The notes under the pieces: model-generated
Told to the model about the DNA's origin: nothing
Seen by the model: the letters and a program-made list of their open reading frames with translations, nothing else
The model's database searches: none
Program-made: the position numbers and the translations under genes
Assembly (NCBI GenBank): GCA_964409775.1
Contig: CAYPEI010000004.1
Span: forward strand, 1 to 64,000
Reading direction: 5' to 3'
DNA from: JAHBXL01 sp964409775
Lineage (GTDB): Bacteria > Planctomycetota > Phycisphaerae > Phycisphaerales > UBA1924
Length of the DNA stretch: 64,000 nt
Shown here: positions 27,161 through 35,252 of the stretch, piece after piece
Numbering within the stretch: position 1 is the stretch's first letter
Layout of the letters: the number at the start of each line of letters is the position of its first letter

Positions 27161-27775
27161 TCAGTACTTGCGGAGGACGGAGCGGACGATGCCCTGGATT
27201 CGGCAGTCCTTGACGATGATGGGCTGGAAGTCGGGGTTGGCGGGCTGGAGTCGGATCTTGTCGCCTTCGCGGAAGTAGGTCTTGAGCGTGGTCTCGCCGT
27301 TGGGGAGGAGGGCGACGACGCGTTCGCCGTTGTTGGCGGTGTCGGCGCGTTCGACGAGGATGTAGTCGCCGTCGAGGATTCCCTCATCGCGCATGGAATC
27401 TCCCTGGACGCGGAGCGCGAAGATGGCGCCCATCTTGCCGGGCCGGGGCCCGACGATGTCGAGGAGGTCGAGTTCGTCGCGGTCCTCGCACTTCTCGATG
27501 GGGTAGCCGGCGGCGATCCTGCCGACGAGCGGGTAGCGGTAGGGGCGAGCCTCGTCGGGGACGGAGACGCCGTCACTGATCGACAAAGAGCGCGCCTTGT
27601 TGGGGTCGCGGATGAGCGCGCCCTTCTTGATAAGGGCTTCGACGTGCTCGAACACCGTGACCTTGCTGACGCCGATCTCGTCGGCGAGTTCCTGCATAGT
27701 CGGCGAATAGCCATGGCGAACGCGGCAGTCGCGGATCAGTTGAAGGATGCGGAGTTGTTTGGGCGTGAGATTCAT
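27161..27775 (-). CDS. lexA: LexA SOS repressor
   Basis: LexA represses DNA damage genes and cleaves itself when RecA is activated. The 204-aa product has the N-terminal winged helix (MNLTPKQLRILQLIRD, then GYSPTMQELADEIGVSKVTV as the recognition region). The cleavage site is Ala89-Gly90 in RIAAGYPIE, and the catalytic pair is Ser127 (VQGDSMRDEGI) with Lys165 (ETTLKTYFRE). All residues for self-cleavage are present. ATG 27775 has GGAGGG about 10 nt upstream. The gene overlaps the upstream frame (27573-28187) by about 200 nt in another frame. A hairpin ends the unit at 27080-27112. Confidence 0.95.
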   Translation of the reverse strand: MNLTPKQLRILQLIRDCRVRHGYSPTMQELADEIGVSKVTVFEHVEALIKKGALIRDPNKARSLSISDGVSVPDEARPYRYPLVGRIAAGYPIEKCEDRDELDLLDIVGPRPGKMGAIFALRVQGDSMRDEGILDGDYILVERADTANNGERVVALLPNGETTLKTYFREGDKIRLQPANPDFQPIIVKDCRIQGIVRSVLRKY

Positions 27776-28187
27776 AAACCTGACCCTCCAGGAACGGGGG
27801 CTTTGCCGTCGCGGCGGAAGTCGCCGCGGTCGGCGAGGCGGACAATCGAGAACCCGAAAGCAGACCGGTGATCGGTCGTACGACGACCCGCGTCACCCAG
27901 CCGCGGAGCGCATCGCGGGTTGCGACGAGCACGCGGCCCTGATCCTCCAGCACTCGCTCGGCGGCCAGCAGGGTGCCGGCGCGGAGTGCGAGCGCGGAGA
28001 GTTCGACCTGATCCATCCTCCCGACGGGCACCGGGGCGGCGGAGTCGGCGGGAGAGGCTGAGGAGGTCAGCCGCCCGCGGTTGTCCGGCCTGTAGTCGGT
28101 GACAAAGTCCCCGCCCGGACCAAGCCGGACCAGAGCGGCGGTGTCGGATGAGAGCAGTTCGGACCGAACGCGAGAGATCAGGCTCAA
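27573..28187 (-). CDS. Hypothetical protein upstream of and overlapping lexA
   Basis: A 204-aa frame starting at TTG 28187, chosen because AAGGAG stands 7 nt upstream and a good promoter lies at 28361-28389. The first 100 residues have gene-like composition (MSLISRVRSELLSSDT and a helical VELSALALRAGTLLAAERVL). The end is unusual: the last 67 codons run inside lexA in another frame and look like shadow sequence (Arg/Pro/Ser-rich). Either the two genes truly overlap by about 200 nt or a frameshift removed an earlier stop. No homology recognised. Being the first gene after the promoter, it would be co-transcribed with lexA and so probably SOS-controlled. Confidence 0.45.
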   Translation of the reverse strand: MSLISRVRSELLSSDTAALVRLGPGGDFVTDYRPDNRGRLTSSASPADSAAPVPVGRMDQVELSALALRAGTLLAAERVLEDQGRVLVATRDALRGWVTRVVVRPITGLLSGSRLSASPTAATSAATAKPPFLEGQVYESHAQTTPHPSTDPRLPRSPWLFADYAGTRRRDRRQQGHGVRARRSPYQEGRAHPRPQQGALFVDQ

Positions 28188-28330
28188 GGGTGGCTCCTTC
28201 CACGCCTTGCGTGCCGGAGGGCACGCTGACGGCGAAAGCGGGTTCCACCCGTTGGGGTTCGATCCTGTCTGTCCGCGACAGGTTGGGCCTGTGGCCCACG
28301 GGGATGATCGGCAGGTCGAGCATGGGATCC

Positions 28331-28345
28331 ACACAAACACTGTGT
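28331..28345. promoter_or_regulatory. Inverted repeat just downstream of the lexA-operon promoter, candidate operator
   Basis: ACACA-N5-TGTGT, a perfect 5-bp dyad placed about 10-20 nt after the expected start. LexA usually represses its own gene, so this is a candidate LexA site; the planctomycete LexA consensus was not available for comparison. A second dyad, CCACAA-N5-TTGTGG at 28396-28412, lies just upstream of the -35 box and shares the CACA/TGTG ends. Confidence 0.35.
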
Positions 28346-28360
28346 CGATCTGTTTGGCAT

Positions 28361-28389
28361 AAGATAGCCAATCATCGGCCTTCCGGCAA
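28361..28389 (-). promoter_or_regulatory. Candidate promoter of the lexA operon
   Basis: On the minus strand, -35 TTGCCG (28389-28384) and -10 TATCTT (28366-28361) with a 17-nt spacer. It points to the TTG gene at 28187 and lexA behind it. A start is expected near 28354. Confidence 0.5.
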
Positions 28390-28508
28390 GTCATTCCACA
28401 AGTTTTTTGTGGGGTATGTTTGGGCAGATGGGCGGTTTGGGCGGGACACGTCAGGTACGCGCTGCCCAATCCGGCCGCGCCGCCCACGCCGCCGGCGCGA
28501 CCGTGGGA

Positions 28509-29231
28509 TCACAGTCGAGCGCGCGATTCGCGGAGCAGGTCCGACGCATCGTCCAGGCAGACGATCGCCTCGGCCTCGACCTCATCCGCCGCGGCAGACC
28601 AAGCGCGATTGATCTGTCTCTCCGCGCTTGCGAAGGCGTCCATCAGCCGCGCATACGCGCCCATTCCCAGCCGCGCGGTGAGTTCCGGTCTTGCGCCGAT
28701 GAACGCCGCGATGTGCGACTGCTGCATCCGCGCGATCTCCGAGAGCATCAACGCCAGCCGTTCCGCCTCCGTCCCTGTGTCCCGCACCCGTGCCCGCAGC
28801 GCATCGACCTCGGTCTGCAGCGCCTCCAGGGCCCGCTCGGGAGATGGCCGCGCATCGCCGCCCGCGCCCGGCGTCGGCGTGGCCGTTTGCCGCATGGTCC
28901 GCACCATGAAGGCCCCGGCGCCGAGCCCCGCACACCCCAGGGCGAACATCCACCACTCCGGCCAGCGGCCGAACGAGAACTCCTTCACCTTGACCCGCTC
29001 GACTCCCGCACCGCGCAATGCCGCCAGCAGTTCCGGGCTGAGCGCGGCGCCCTTGGTCGCGATGGGCAAGGGCGCGCGAAGGTCCGCCGAGGAGTTTCCC
29101 GCAGGCGCGTTGAGCGTCAGCCCCGTGAGCCGGTCATCCGGAAGACTTAGAGGCGGCAGGTACGCGGTGATGCCACCAATGACGCCGACACAGAGCGAGA
29201 TCGTGATGAGCAGGAACGCGGCGAGTTTCAT
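28509..29231 (-). CDS. Membrane protein with coiled coil, partner of the OPT transporter gene
   Basis: A 240-aa protein with two membrane helices (about residues 3-24 and 92-112) around a loop of about 65 residues, then a cytoplasmic C-terminal half that begins PSPERALEALQTEVDALRARVRDTG, split here as a coiled coil, and ends in charged helices. No known family was recognised. Its ATG (29231) is 3 nt after the stop of the OPT gene, so they are co-transcribed and possibly coupled. A role as an accessory or regulatory subunit is a guess from context. Confidence 0.6.
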   Translation of the reverse strand: MKLAAFLLITISLCVGVIGGITAYLPPLSLPDDRLTGLTLNAPAGNSSADLRAPLPIATKGAALSPELLAALRGAGVERVKVKEFSFGRWPEWWMFALGCAGLGAGAFMVRTMRQTATPTPGAGGDARPSPERALEALQTEVDALRARVRDTGTEAERLALMLSEIARMQQSHIAAFIGARPELTARLGMGAYARLMDAFASAERQINRAWSAAADEVEAEAIVCLDDASDLLRESRARL

Positions 29232-29234
29232 GGC

Positions 29235-31535
29235 TTATCCCCTGAGCAGAACGATCGCGTTGATGAACAGCGCGAGGATGGCCTCGCCGACGATGAGCCC
29301 GGCACAGAACGGCACGCCCCATTCCTCCGCCCACGCCCGCCCCTTGATCCGTCCGATCGCCATGTTCGCGACGCATCCGATCCCGTAGGTCAGGATGTAG
29401 TAGAACGGCAGGTACATCGACAGCCCCACCAGCACGCCCAGGCCCGCGAACGCTCCGAGGCCAAGAAGGGCGCCCAGCGCGGCACCCAGCCCGTACAGCG
29501 TGTACGGCATCTCACCGCCCTGCACGCCGGTGATCACCGCCTGCAGGGCCTGCGCCTGCGGCGCGACCGTCGGCGTCCCCGGCCCGATCGGCACCCCGAA
29601 CTGCCGCATGTTCACGCCCGCGATCAGCACGATGGTCGCCATCGTGATCACCGGCCCGATCCCCGCGCACGCGATCTCCAGGATCTGCTGCCGGCGCGGT
29701 ATGCCGCCGACGATGTACCCGGTCTTCAGATCCGCCATCATGTCCGATGCGCAGGAAATGGCGACGCACAGCGCTGCTCCCAGCAGCACGGCCGAGACCA
29801 CGTCGCTCTTCCCCGCCAGCAGCATCACCAGTACTACCGTGAGCAACGCCATCCCGGAGATCGGCGACCAGTCCGTCATGCCCGAGCATTGGGCGATGAT
29901 GATCCCGGCGAACCAGATCCACGCCGCCGAGATCACCACGATCAGCGCCCGTGCCAGCCAGGTCGGCATGCCGCCCAGCCAGCCCGTCATCGAAGCCGCC
30001 CCGCCGTGTCCGGAGAACTCCGTGGCGATCAGCAGCAGCACCATCCCGATTCCCCCGACAATCACCAGCGAGCGCAGGCTCATTTCATCTGACCGGCGTC
30101 TCGGCCCGGTTGAGCCTGTCCCCGTCTTTCCTGCCGCGGCGATGCTCTTCACCGCCTCGCTGATGGCAGGAAGCGAGGCCAGCACGCCCATCATCGCCCC
30201 GCCCAGCAGCAGGCCGATGCCCAGCGGCCGGTTGAACGCGCCCAGCGCATACCCCGCCACCTGGTCGGCTCGGACCGTTTCGGGCACATACCCGAGGCCG
30301 TACGCCAGAGGGTTCAGCAGGAAGTACGCCAGGATCCCTCCCGCCAGCACCAGCAGCCCGGCCCGGCCTGTCAGGTACCCCGCGCCCAGCGCGAACGGCG
30401 CGATCGCGAACACGAACGCCATCTGATCCGGCAGTCCGATCACCCGCCCCAGATCCACCGTTTCATCCGTCACCACCAGGTCGGGCTGGTTGTTCCCATC
30501 CCGATCCGTCGCGATCGGCTCCTTCCCCGCCGCATCCTTCTTCGACCCCAGCCGCATGCCCAGGTCCTTGTATCCCCACATCGGCGCCATCGCCCAACCC
30601 GTGTCCGGCGCCCGAAGGGAATCCCAGTCGCGTGTGCCCGTGCTTGCCTCAAACGCCGCGATCGCGAGCGCCGCGCTGTACTTCTTCACCCCCGCGCCCT
30701 CACTCAGCGTCGCCATCGCCGCATCCATCGCCGCGGCCTTCTCCTTCAGCGTTTCGTCATCCGGGCTTGCCGCAAGGTCAACGTGCGCCTTCCGCGCGGC
30801 CAGCGTCGCCCGTCCGCGTTCGATCACTTCCTTCGGCGCCGACTTCGCTTCGATCCACCCGGCGATCTCGCGCGTCAGCACGGCCTCCGCCGGCGAGATG
30901 CGCTCCCGCTCCACCAGCGAATCCAGTTGATCCAGGCGCGCCGGGCTCTTGATCGCCGGCAGCCCTACGGGCAGATAGATCAGCATCGACACCACGATCC
31001 CCACCGCCAGCACGACCGACTTCGCCGCGCCCGCACCCGGCGACTTCAAGATCGCCGCGACGGCCACAGCGCTGGGGAATCGCAGCCGATCGATGTCCAG
31101 CATCTGCTTCCGCAGCGGCACGATGAACACGCACCCCAGCAGCGCACCGGCGATGCACGCCAGCGTGATCATCCAGAAGTCCAGGCTGTCAAAGGTCAGT
31201 TCCATCCCCAGCAGCAGCAGCACCGGCACCGTGAAGATCACTCCCGCGTTGGTCGTGTTCACCGCGCTGGCGATCGTCTGTCCGATGTTGGTCTCGAGGA
31301 TCGAGCCGCGCCGCAGGATGCCCCGGAGCACCCCGAACCCCAGCACCGCTGCGATCGCGCTCCCCACGATCGTGAAGCCGATCTTCAGCCCCGCATACGT
31401 GATCGCGGCGTTCATGATCGCCCCGACCACGATGCCGAAGACGATCGAACTGACCGTCACCTCGCGACATGCGCCGCTTGGGGTGGCACGCCGCGGCCGG
31501 CCGGATGGTGACGAGGGCTGGGGGGGGCCGGACAT
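29235..31535 (-). CDS. OPT family oligopeptide transporter-like protein
   Basis: A 766-aa polytopic protein of the OPT superfamily, which takes up small peptides or metal chelates with protons. The start has VGAIMNAAITYAGLKIGFTI, followed by GSILETNIGQTIASAVNT, a conserved early motif of bacterial OPT proteins. After the second-third helices, RLRFPSAVAVAAILKS matches the family FP(S/T) motif; later come AGYLTGRAGLLVLAGG and FCAGLIVGEAILALFI. About 14-16 helices are predicted, with a large soluble insertion at about residues 215-360 between helices. Substrate cannot be assigned. It is the first gene of an operon with 28509-29231. Confidence 0.85.
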   Translation of the reverse strand: MSGPPQPSSPSGRPRRATPSGACREVTVSSIVFGIVVGAIMNAAITYAGLKIGFTIVGSAIAAVLGFGVLRGILRRGSILETNIGQTIASAVNTTNAGVIFTVPVLLLLGMELTFDSLDFWMITLACIAGALLGCVFIVPLRKQMLDIDRLRFPSAVAVAAILKSPGAGAAKSVVLAVGIVVSMLIYLPVGLPAIKSPARLDQLDSLVERERISPAEAVLTREIAGWIEAKSAPKEVIERGRATLAARKAHVDLAASPDDETLKEKAAAMDAAMATLSEGAGVKKYSAALAIAAFEASTGTRDWDSLRAPDTGWAMAPMWGYKDLGMRLGSKKDAAGKEPIATDRDGNNQPDLVVTDETVDLGRVIGLPDQMAFVFAIAPFALGAGYLTGRAGLLVLAGGILAYFLLNPLAYGLGYVPETVRADQVAGYALGAFNRPLGIGLLLGGAMMGVLASLPAISEAVKSIAAAGKTGTGSTGPRRRSDEMSLRSLVIVGGIGMVLLLIATEFSGHGGAASMTGWLGGMPTWLARALIVVISAAWIWFAGIIIAQCSGMTDWSPISGMALLTVVLVMLLAGKSDVVSAVLLGAALCVAISCASDMMADLKTGYIVGGIPRRQQILEIACAGIGPVITMATIVLIAGVNMRQFGVPIGPGTPTVAPQAQALQAVITGVQGGEMPYTLYGLGAALGALLGLGAFAGLGVLVGLSMYLPFYYILTYGIGCVANMAIGRIKGRAWAEEWGVPFCAGLIVGEAILALFINAIVLLRG

Positions 31536-31996
31536 GTCGCGCTCCGTTGTGTTCCGTGAGTGACGAAGAAGGCAGAGGGTGCGGCAGTGTGCCGGAAACT
31601 CCGCCGCGGCACAAGTTCAGACTCCGAGTGCCAGCTTTCCGGCGGAACCCCCGAGGTCACGCGGGGGCGCGCCGCGAGCTCGGCGTCTCGCCCTGCCATT
31701 CATCGCGCTCATCCGATCTCCCACTGCTGTCCCCCGCTCCACTTCTTCAGCCCGCTCTCCGGCTATCGATGGGGAGATGCCAGCGGCGCAGTCGCTGGTC
31801 GTGGTCCATCGAGTCCACCTCCAGTCCAAGTCACGAACAAGCGCACGGACCCCGCCCTGTGCAAATCCGCAGGACTCCGCCATCCGCATGAGCAGTTTAC
31901 GAGTCGCTGCCAGCCCTCCAACAGCAGGGGGTGCTGCCAAGAAGGATTCTCACCAAATCCGTGCGCGATTGCTCACATTGGGCACTCGGCGAGCGA
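31536..31996. other. Intergenic stretch without a supported gene
   Basis: About 460 nt between the OPT start and the end of the zinc-ribbon gene. Short frames exist on both strands, but none has a ribosome binding site with a plausible protein, and no RNA motif was recognised. It should contain the OPT promoter. Confidence 0.5.
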
Positions 31997-32386
31997 CTAC
32001 TGAGTAGACCCGACCTCGTTGGCGCCGCCGGAGTTGGCGTCGTCGGAGCGTCCACATTCCGGGCAGACAGTCCCTCTGATGTCATCGAGCGGATAGCAAC
32101 ACCAGGAGCAGAGCCGGCCAGTTGGCACGATCCAATCTGCCAACCGGCGACTACGGACCACAAGCACCAACAGAATGAGCACATCTCGCAATGCCGCTGC
32201 TGTAATTGAAACGCCTTGTAGTTCCACGAAGTTGGTCATCGCCATGTCACCGCTTCGAGCCACCGTCAGGATGAGCCCGAGCCATCTCGCCAGCGAACCA
32301 ACGGACAGGACCACCCAGACGAGTGCCGCGACTCGCAACGCCACCAGCACCCAAAGCCGCGTCGAGTAAGCAGGAATGTGGGTCAT
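31997..32386 (-). CDS. Small membrane protein with C-terminal zinc ribbon
   Basis: A 129-aa protein that starts MTHIPAYSTRLWVLVAL at ATG 32386. Two membrane helices (about residues 9-30 and 60-80) lead to a zinc ribbon with CSWCCYPLDD and CPECGRSDD. It is the shortest of the four zinc-ribbon membrane proteins of this window, with a smaller loop. The surrounding DNA is less GC-rich than the rest of the window. Function unknown. dprA lies upstream on the same strand, 91 nt away. Confidence 0.6.
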   Translation of the reverse strand: MTHIPAYSTRLWVLVALRVAALVWVVLSVGSLARWLGLILTVARSGDMAMTNFVELQGVSITAAALRDVLILLVLVVRSRRLADWIVPTGRLCSWCCYPLDDIRGTVCPECGRSDDANSGGANEVGSTQ

Positions 32387-32477
32387 GCCGAGGAGCTTAT
32401 GTCCCACGTTGAGATATTGGCAGGATCCCAACGGGCGGGTGACGTGCAGACAGGCACCCTCAGGCACTTTGTTTCTT

Positions 32478-33674
32478 TCATCTCGCCCTCACCACCCGCG
32501 ACCCCTCACGCTTCACTCTCCGCTTGATCTCCAGCAGCGACACATCCGTCCGCAGCGCCGCGGCCGGAATCCCCGTGTCCCGCACCAGTTCATCAAACGT
32601 CTTGGCCGACTCCAGCGAACTCAGAATCGCCTTCTGTGCCTCGGTCAGCGATGCATCCAGATCCCTCGCGCCCGCCGCTGCTTCGTCCACATTCTCTTCC
32701 CGTCCACCATCAAACAGCCTGTCTCCACCCGTCGCGTATCGCGCCTCGTGCGTTCCCTGGTACAGATGGCGGGCCGGTGTTTCCAACGACTGGATGACGT
32801 CGTCGGGATGGGTGACGAGTTCGGCGCCGCCGGCGCGGATGAGGTCGAGGCATCCGAGGCTGGCGGCGGAATCGACGCGGCCGGGGAGCGCGAAGACCTC
32901 GCGGCCGTGCTCTTCGACGGCGACGCGGGCGGTGATGAGCGCGCCGGAGCCGCGACCGGCCTCGATGACCGTGACGCCCAGCGAGAGTCCGCTGATGATG
33001 CGGTTGCGAGCGGGGAAGTTGGCGGCATCGGGGCTGGTGCGGATGGGGAGTTCGCTGACGACGGCGCCGCGGCCGGAGGCGATTTGGTTGAAGAGGTCCT
33101 TGTTGTCGGGCGGGTAGGCGTGGGCGAGTCCGCAGCCGAGGACGGCGATGGTGCGGCCGTTGAGCCGGAGGGCAGCGCGATGGGCAGCGGTGTCGATGCC
33201 GCGAGCGCCGCCGGAAACGACTGTCAACCCTGCCGCGGCGAGTGCACCCGCGAAGCGCTCGGCCTGCTCGATTCCGTAGTGGGTGCAGGATCGCGACCCG
33301 ACGATGGCGACGGGGAAGTGATCGAGGTCATCGGGGCGCAGTTCGCCGCGAACGTAGAGGATGGGGGGCGGGTCGGGGATCTGTCGGAGGAGCGGTGGGT
33401 AGGCCGGGCTGGAGATGGGCAGGAGGGATGCGCCGATGCTCTGTGCTTCGTTGAGTTCGGCTTCGGCCGCGCGCTCGCTCTCGCGCATACCCGCGAGGAT
33501 GGTGCGGGCCTTCTCGGCGCCGATGCCCTTGATTCGCCTCAGGCCGCTTTCGTTCGTTGCCAGCACGGACTCGGCCGAGCCGAACTCGTCGATCGCGCGG
33601 CGGATGAGTATGGACCCGAGGCCGGGGGTCATGGCGAGGCGGAGGAGCGGGAGGAGGGCGGGATCGTGAGGCAT
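32478..33674 (-). CDS. dprA: DNA-processing protein DprA
   Basis: DprA binds incoming single-stranded DNA during natural transformation and loads RecA. The 398-aa product has an N-terminal HhH-like part (RRIKGIGAEKARTIL), then the Rossmann-like DprA core: VAIVGSRSCTHYG, VVSGGARGIDTAAHRAAL, AVLGCGLAHAYPPDN, FPARNRIISGLS and EAGRGSGALITARVAVE. The chain ends with a winged-helix domain (LTEAQKAILSSLESAKTFDE) as in longer DprA forms. The start is ATG 33674, MPHDPALLPLL; the open frame extends far upstream without similarity. Together with prepilins and a pilus platform it hints at competence, though comEA/comEC are not in the window. Confidence 0.95.
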   Translation of the reverse strand: MPHDPALLPLLRLAMTPGLGSILIRRAIDEFGSAESVLATNESGLRRIKGIGAEKARTILAGMRESERAAEAELNEAQSIGASLLPISSPAYPPLLRQIPDPPPILYVRGELRPDDLDHFPVAIVGSRSCTHYGIEQAERFAGALAAAGLTVVSGGARGIDTAAHRAALRLNGRTIAVLGCGLAHAYPPDNKDLFNQIASGRGAVVSELPIRTSPDAANFPARNRIISGLSLGVTVIEAGRGSGALITARVAVEEHGREVFALPGRVDSAASLGCLDLIRAGGAELVTHPDDVIQSLETPARHLYQGTHEARYATGGDRLFDGGREENVDEAAAGARDLDASLTEAQKAILSSLESAKTFDELVRDTGIPAAALRTDVSLLEIKRRVKREGSRVVRAR

Positions 33675-33863
33675 TTGTTTGGAGTCTATCAGACGAAGGG
33701 AGGACTGCAAGGGCTGGGAATCGGGCGAACTGTGGTATTGTGAGGGATTCGGGGGTGAGTTTGCCCGGTTTTCGCCGCGGAGAGGCTCCTTGGGGCGGCC
33801 AGGCGGCAAAGATTGAGGAAGGAAGGCCCCAGTCGGGGGCCGGACCAGCATCAGGAGTCCGCC

Positions 33864-34637
33864 GTGGATTGTGCAACGGTTTTGAAGGAACTGGAGAAGG
33901 CGGGGACGGCCGCGAACCGCAAGGCGCTGGCGGCCTCGGGCGTGAAGGGCGAGGCGTTCGGTACGCCGGACGCGACGATCGCCTCGCTGGCGAAGAAGAT
34001 CGGGAGCGATCATGAGTTGGCGCACGAGTTGTGGAAGTCGGGGAACTTCGATGCGCGGGTGCTGGCGACGATGATCGCGGATCCGCGGCAGTTGAACGCG
34101 GCGCAGGTGGACCGGTGGGCACGCGACGCGGGGAACGGGCTGGTGGCGGAGGCGGCCGCGCGAGTGGCGGCGCGGGCGGCGGCGATCAACGCGGGGGTGA
34201 AGTTCGCGGATGCGAAGCGGTGGTCGGACTCGCCGGATGAGTGGATCGGGACGCTGGGGTGGACGATGATCGCGGTGCTGTCGGAGGAGGGCGTGCTTCC
34301 GGAGCGCGACTCGACGGCGGCGCTGGACCGGATCGAGCGCGGGATCGCGACGGCGAAGAACCGGACGCGGCACGCGATGAACCTCGCGCTGATCGGGATC
34401 GGGGTGGGGATCGTGTCGCTTCGGGAGCGCGCGCTGGGGATCGCCGAGAAGGTCGGGAAGGTCGAGGTGAACCTCGGGAAGCCGGGCGAGGCGACGCCGG
34501 ATGCGCACGCGGCGATCTCGAAGGGGAAGGGCGCGGCGAAGGCGAAGACCGGCGCGGGCAAGAAACCCGCGGCGAACGGGAAGAAGGCGGTCACCGCGAC
34601 GGTGGTCAAGAAGAAGGCTGTGGGCGCGGCGCGGTGA
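33864..34637 (+). CDS. AlkD-like DNA alkylation repair protein with basic tail
   Basis: A 257-aa HEAT-like repeat protein of the DNA alkylation repair family (COG4912 type). Family landmarks: LAKKIGSDHELAHELWKSG, ARVLATMIADP, WARDAGNGLV, DEWIGTLGWTMIAVL, TAKNRTRHAMNLALIGIG and AEKVGKVEVNLGKP. The start is GTG 33864 with AGGAG 6 nt upstream. The last 40 residues are an extra Lys/Ala-rich tail (histone H1-like), which probably adds non-specific DNA binding. It may act as a glycosylase, but some relatives have lost activity and the catalytic residue was not verified. The gene after it starts 32 nt later. Confidence 0.8.
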   Translation: MDCATVLKELEKAGTAANRKALAASGVKGEAFGTPDATIASLAKKIGSDHELAHELWKSGNFDARVLATMIADPRQLNAAQVDRWARDAGNGLVAEAAARVAARAAAINAGVKFADAKRWSDSPDEWIGTLGWTMIAVLSEEGVLPERDSTAALDRIERGIATAKNRTRHAMNLALIGIGVGIVSLRERALGIAEKVGKVEVNLGKPGEATPDAHAAISKGKGAAKAKTGAGKKPAANGKKAVTATVVKKKAVGAAR

Positions 34638-34669
34638 GCAGCGGAGCGCGGGTTGACACGCGGATCCCC

Positions 34670-35134
34670 ATGACGCAGGACGACATCGACCGTCTGGCTC
34701 TGGACGCTGCCTATGAGCAGGCCCTCAAGTCCCAGTCGGAGGGGGGCATCCCGATCGGCTCGGCGCTGGTCAATCCTCGCGGCGTTGTTGTCGCCCTCGG
34801 CCACAACCTGCGAGTGCAATCCGGCGATCCCACCGCGCACGCCGAGACGGTGTGCATCCGCAACGCCGGTCGGCGGCGCGACTGGCACACGCTCACGCTT
34901 GCCAGCACGCTCAGCCCGTGCGCGATGTGCACAGGCACGGCCGTGCTGCACCGGATTCCGCGGGTGATCATCGGTGAGAACCAGACTTTTCAGGGGCGTG
35001 AGGACTGGCTCGAGGACGAGGGGATGGATGTTCGGGTGCTGGATGACAAGCGGTGCATCGAACTGATGGAGCGGTTTATCGCCCGCAGCCCGGAACTCTG
35101 GAATGAGGACATCGGCGTGCCGCCGGGGGCCTGA
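34670..35134 (+). CDS. Yeast-type cytosine deaminase-like nucleobase deaminase
   Basis: A 154-aa zinc deaminase. The catalytic motif is HAETVCI (His ligand and Glu proton carrier) and the second is SPCAMCTG (two Cys ligands). The C-terminal half follows fungal cytosine deaminase closely in pattern: IPRVIIGENQTF, VLDDKRCIELMERFI and ELWNEDIG, where the yeast enzyme has DDERCKKIMKQFI and WFEDIG. It would convert cytosine to uracil or act on a related base such as isoguanine. ATG 34670 is used; a GTG at 34634 overlapping the AlkD stop is an alternative that would add 12 residues. No SD sequence decides between them. Confidence 0.82.
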   Translation: MTQDDIDRLALDAAYEQALKSQSEGGIPIGSALVNPRGVVVALGHNLRVQSGDPTAHAETVCIRNAGRRRDWHTLTLASTLSPCAMCTGTAVLHRIPRVIIGENQTFQGREDWLEDEGMDVRVLDDKRCIELMERFIARSPELWNEDIGVPPGA

Positions 35135-35252
35135 GCCGTCGGCTCGTCCCTCTCCTATCCCGAGGTTTCCGGGTATCCTCCGCTACCGTGGTCCCATCGG
35201 TTATCCGCTGGCCTCCGGTTCGATCTCCTGCCGATCCTCCTGTGTGAGACCC

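Noticed and set aside
27161..27775. LexA-like protein being a phage repressor instead of LexA
   Set aside because: The N-terminal winged helix, Ala-Gly cleavage site, Ser127 and Lys165 and the total length all match LexA, and no phage genes are nearby.
31617..31940. 107-codon frame on the minus strand between the OPT and zinc-ribbon genes
   Set aside because: No ribosome binding site, no recognisable fold, and competing frames of similar quality on the other strand.
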